Assembly: GCA_965217265.1 (NCBI GenBank)
Contig: CBDCHP010000012.1
Coordinates: 124,001-188,000 of the forward strand
Direction: 5' to 3'
From: JAGRGG01 sp965217265
GTDB taxonomy: Bacteria; Pseudomonadota; Alphaproteobacteria; Geminicoccales; Geminicoccaceae
DNA length: 64,000 nucleotides
This document shows, piece after piece, positions 62,394-64,000 of the stretch. Made by a program: the position numbers and the translations under genes. Below the pieces are notes generated by a model, which ran no database searches, was not told the origin of the DNA, and was given only the letters and a program-made list of their open reading frames with translations. Each line of letters opens with the position of its first letter. Position 1 is the first letter of the stretch.

Positions 62394-63217
62394 GCCGCCC
62401 GGCCTCCCCGGCCGTCGTCGAGCAGGAGACGCTTGAGGTAGACCGGCGCCACTTGGCGGCGATACCACGCCGAGGCGATCGCGTCGTCCGGCGGCGCCAA
62501 GCCCTCGACCGCCGCCTCGACCGCGGCATTGATCCCGGCCGCGTCGAGCGTCTGGCCCTCCAGCGCCCGCTCGACGGCGGTAACGCGTACGGGCGTCGAC
62601 CCCATCGCCCCGTAGACGACGCGGGCTCCCGTCACCCGCCCGCCGGCGCGCGGCAGGTGGGCCGCGATCGAGAGGATCGAGACGCCTTTGGGATGCACCC
62701 GCTGCGCCTTGATAAAGCGAAACGCGCCGCGATCGTCGGGTCGCTTGACCCTGACCGCGGCGACGACCGGCCGGGGGCCGCGCCCGCGCCCGGCGAGGAG
62801 GGTGCCAAGCGGCGTCTCGCCCCCGTCCGTCCCGACGACGACGGCGTCGAGCGCCAGCAGCGCCGCCGCAAAGTCGCCGTAGGGCGCAGCCGCGAACAGG
62901 TTGCCGCCGACGGTCGCCATGTTGCGCACGGCCGGACCGCCGACGGTGCGGGCGGCGGGTGCTAAGAAGTCAGTGTCGCGGTTCGAGATAATCGCCCCCA
63001 TGGTGAGGCCGGCGCCGATCACGACCGCCTCGCCTTCGCGGCGGACGGCGCATAGGGCCGGATCATTGATGCGCACCAGCGTCCTCACCCCCGCCTCGCC
63101 CGCGTTGACCGCGCGCATCAACAGCGTGCCGCCGCCTAAGATGTGGGCGCCGGGCTCGCCGGCTACCACCCGCGCCGCCTCGGCGAGGCCGGTACAGGTT
63201 AGGACCTTGAGCGTCAT
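62390..63217 (-). CDS. Molybdenum hydroxylase FAD-binding subunit (CoxM-like)
   Basis: 275 residues. FAD contacts HILGGGTLLMRAVNAG and GGPAVRNMATVGGNLFAAAP (the typical TIGGN-like loop), and a C-terminal helical domain with YRRQVAPVYLKRLLLD. ATG 63217. It overlaps the iron-sulfur subunit gene and follows the SRPBCC gene with a four-base overlap. Confidence 0.95.
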   Translation of the reverse strand: MTLKVLTCTGLAEAARVVAGEPGAHILGGGTLLMRAVNAGEAGVRTLVRINDPALCAVRREGEAVVIGAGLTMGAIISNRDTDFLAPAARTVGGPAVRNMATVGGNLFAAAPYGDFAAALLALDAVVVGTDGGETPLGTLLAGRGRGPRPVVAAVRVKRPDDRGAFRFIKAQRVHPKGVSILSIAAHLPRAGGRVTGARVVYGAMGSTPVRVTAVERALEGQTLDAAGINAAVEAAVEGLAPPDDAIASAWYRRQVAPVYLKRLLLDDGRGGRAA

Positions 63218-63666
63218 CCGCCCTCCCCCTCCCCCTCCAGCCGCCCGCGGATCGCGGCGAAGCCGGCCTCGTAGATGCCCTCGCCCACCAGCCGCGCCAT
63301 CGTTGCCTCTTGCCCCTTCACCGTCGTGAAGCCGCATTCCCAGCCCCAGAACGTCCGGTCGCCGTCGGTCACGGGCAGGAGGCGGACGTGCGCCACATAG
63401 TTGAACAGAGGGATCGGCGTGTCGAGCAGGCAGTAGCTGTAGGTCATCTCCATGTCCGAGAGGGTGAGCAACTGCTCGCGCAACTCCGAGCCATCCTCCA
63501 GGCGAAACCGGCGCACGCAGCCGACCGTGTCGACGGGATACCCGCGCTCGATCACGCTCGACGTCACCGCCGGGTGCCAGTCCTCGTGCGCGTTGAAGTC
63601 GCGCAAGGCCGCCCAGGCGCGCTCGATCGGGACGTCGAGGATCGTGCTCTTGACCACCTTCGGCAC
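63214..63666 (-). CDS. SRPBCC-family protein (CoxG-like), second of two
   Basis: 150 residues, START/SRPBCC fold: STILDVPIERAWAALRDFNA at the N-terminus, HEDWHPAVTSSVI, and CVRRFRLEDGSELREQLL. Relatives accompany CO-dehydrogenase-like enzymes as CoxG, which tethers the hydroxylase or carries a lipid quinone, but here there is no clear C-terminal membrane anchor. Start GTG 63666 lies just after the stop of a paralogue. Confidence 0.85.
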   Translation of the reverse strand: MPKVVKSTILDVPIERAWAALRDFNAHEDWHPAVTSSVIERGYPVDTVGCVRRFRLEDGSELREQLLTLSDMEMTYSYCLLDTPIPLFNYVAHVRLLPVTDGDRTFWGWECGFTTVKGQEATMARLVGEGIYEAGFAAIRGRLEGEGEGG

Positions 63667-63670
63667 CGGG

Positions 63671-64000
63671 TCAGCCGCCGAAGTGCCGCTTGAGCGCGTC
63701 GAAGCCGCCCTGGAAGACGTTGCCGCCGATGCCGGACGTCAGGTCGGCCTCGGCCTCGGGCGCGCAGTCGAACTCGGTCGACCACTCGATGAAGGTCCGA
63801 TCCCCGTCGGTGATCGGGGTGAGGCGCAAGGTGGCGACGTAGTTCTCCAAGGGCATCGGGCTCTCCAGGATCGCGTAGGTGTAGAACAATTCGTAGTCGC
63901 TGAGGCCCAGCAGCTTCTCACGCAGCCCATCGCCGTTTTGCAGGTGGAAGTTGCGCACGCAGCCGATCTTGTCGGCGGGCAGCCCGTCCTCGATCCGGCT
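63671..64000 (-). CDS. SRPBCC-family protein (CoxG-like), 5' end outside window
   Basis: 110 codons remain open to the window edge, continuing upstream. CVRNFHLQNGDGLREKLLGL, YTYAILESPMPLENYVATLR and FIEWSTEFDCAPEAEADL are homologous to the next gene, so the two are tandem paralogues. The start lies beyond 64000. Confidence 0.85.
   Translation of the reverse strand, partial: SRIEDGLPADKIGCVRNFHLQNGDGLREKLLGLSDYELFYTYAILESPMPLENYVATLRLTPITDGDRTFIEWSTEFDCAPEAEADLTSGIGGNVFQGGFDALKRHFGG

Overview
The window looks like chromosomal DNA of a high-GC alphaproteobacterium, most likely Rhodospirillales-like. This rests on gene content and codon use: an acvB-mprF pair, a Bpt aminoacyltransferase, EF-P with EpmA, CoxLMS-type molybdenum hydroxylase genes, and many GTG/TTG starts and GTGA/ATGA overlaps. 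No rRNA or taxonomic marker is present, so the placement is an inference. Three AT-rich patches (about 14.2-14.7, 24.4-25.2 and 50.5-52.5 kb) stand out from this background and hold decayed or orphan accessory genes.

Layout. 0-4.5 kb: the 3' end of alanine dehydrogenase, a universal stress protein and two tandem Na+/alanine symporters (alanine use). 4.5-10.2 kb: a DUF2934 protein divergent from a spore-photoproduct-lyase-like radical SAM protein, a secreted unknown, and EF-P divergent from its lysine ligase EpmA. 10.3-14.7 kb: an orphan TRAP binding protein, a TPP enzyme, a HigB/HigA-type toxin-antitoxin pair with a broken toxin end, and a broken AT-rich membrane ORF. 14.8-23.2 kb: an SDR, then a tight operon of PfkB kinase, SIS-domain protein and a PotDABC-like importer that resembles Amadori-product catabolism, followed by a convergent secreted amidohydrolase. 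23.3-26.6 kb: DUF29, an orphan antitoxin between direct repeats, an AT-rich possible nuclease, a urocanase remnant and a membrane protein. 26.7-34.6 kb: tRNA-Ser(UGA), a frameshifted sulfatase plus GH26-like pair, acvB-mprF, DUF4385 and GNAT. 34.7-43.5 kb: guaA, then mtnK-mtnA (methylthioribose salvage) divergent from a ribose-type ABC importer, and a DUF1194 protein. 43.6-50.5 kb: GNATs, small ORFs, bpt, a YbjQ protein, leuD, a FAS1 protein, leuB and asd. 50.5-53.0 kb: a decayed DUF262-HEPN pair that ends in a truncated LysR gene. 53.1-64.0 kb: a long minus-strand catabolic cluster with two SRPBCC proteins, a molybdenum hydroxylase whose large subunit is split into two ORFs, MoxR and VWA maturation proteins, a TIM-barrel amidohydrolase, an MBL hydrolase, an SMP-30/isochorismatase fusion and an FAH-family enzyme.

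The clearest structure not explained by single genes is a dispersed element of about 150 bp. It consists of two inverted arms, each a short GC-rich hairpin followed by a T-tract, and it sits exactly at gene 3' ends. Six full copies and four half copies were found. Four of the full copies separate convergent genes and the stop codons lie in the arms, so it looks like a repeated bidirectional terminator. Several genes carry single-base frameshifts (sulfatase, GH26, toxin). These may be real decay or assembly errors and need read-level checks.
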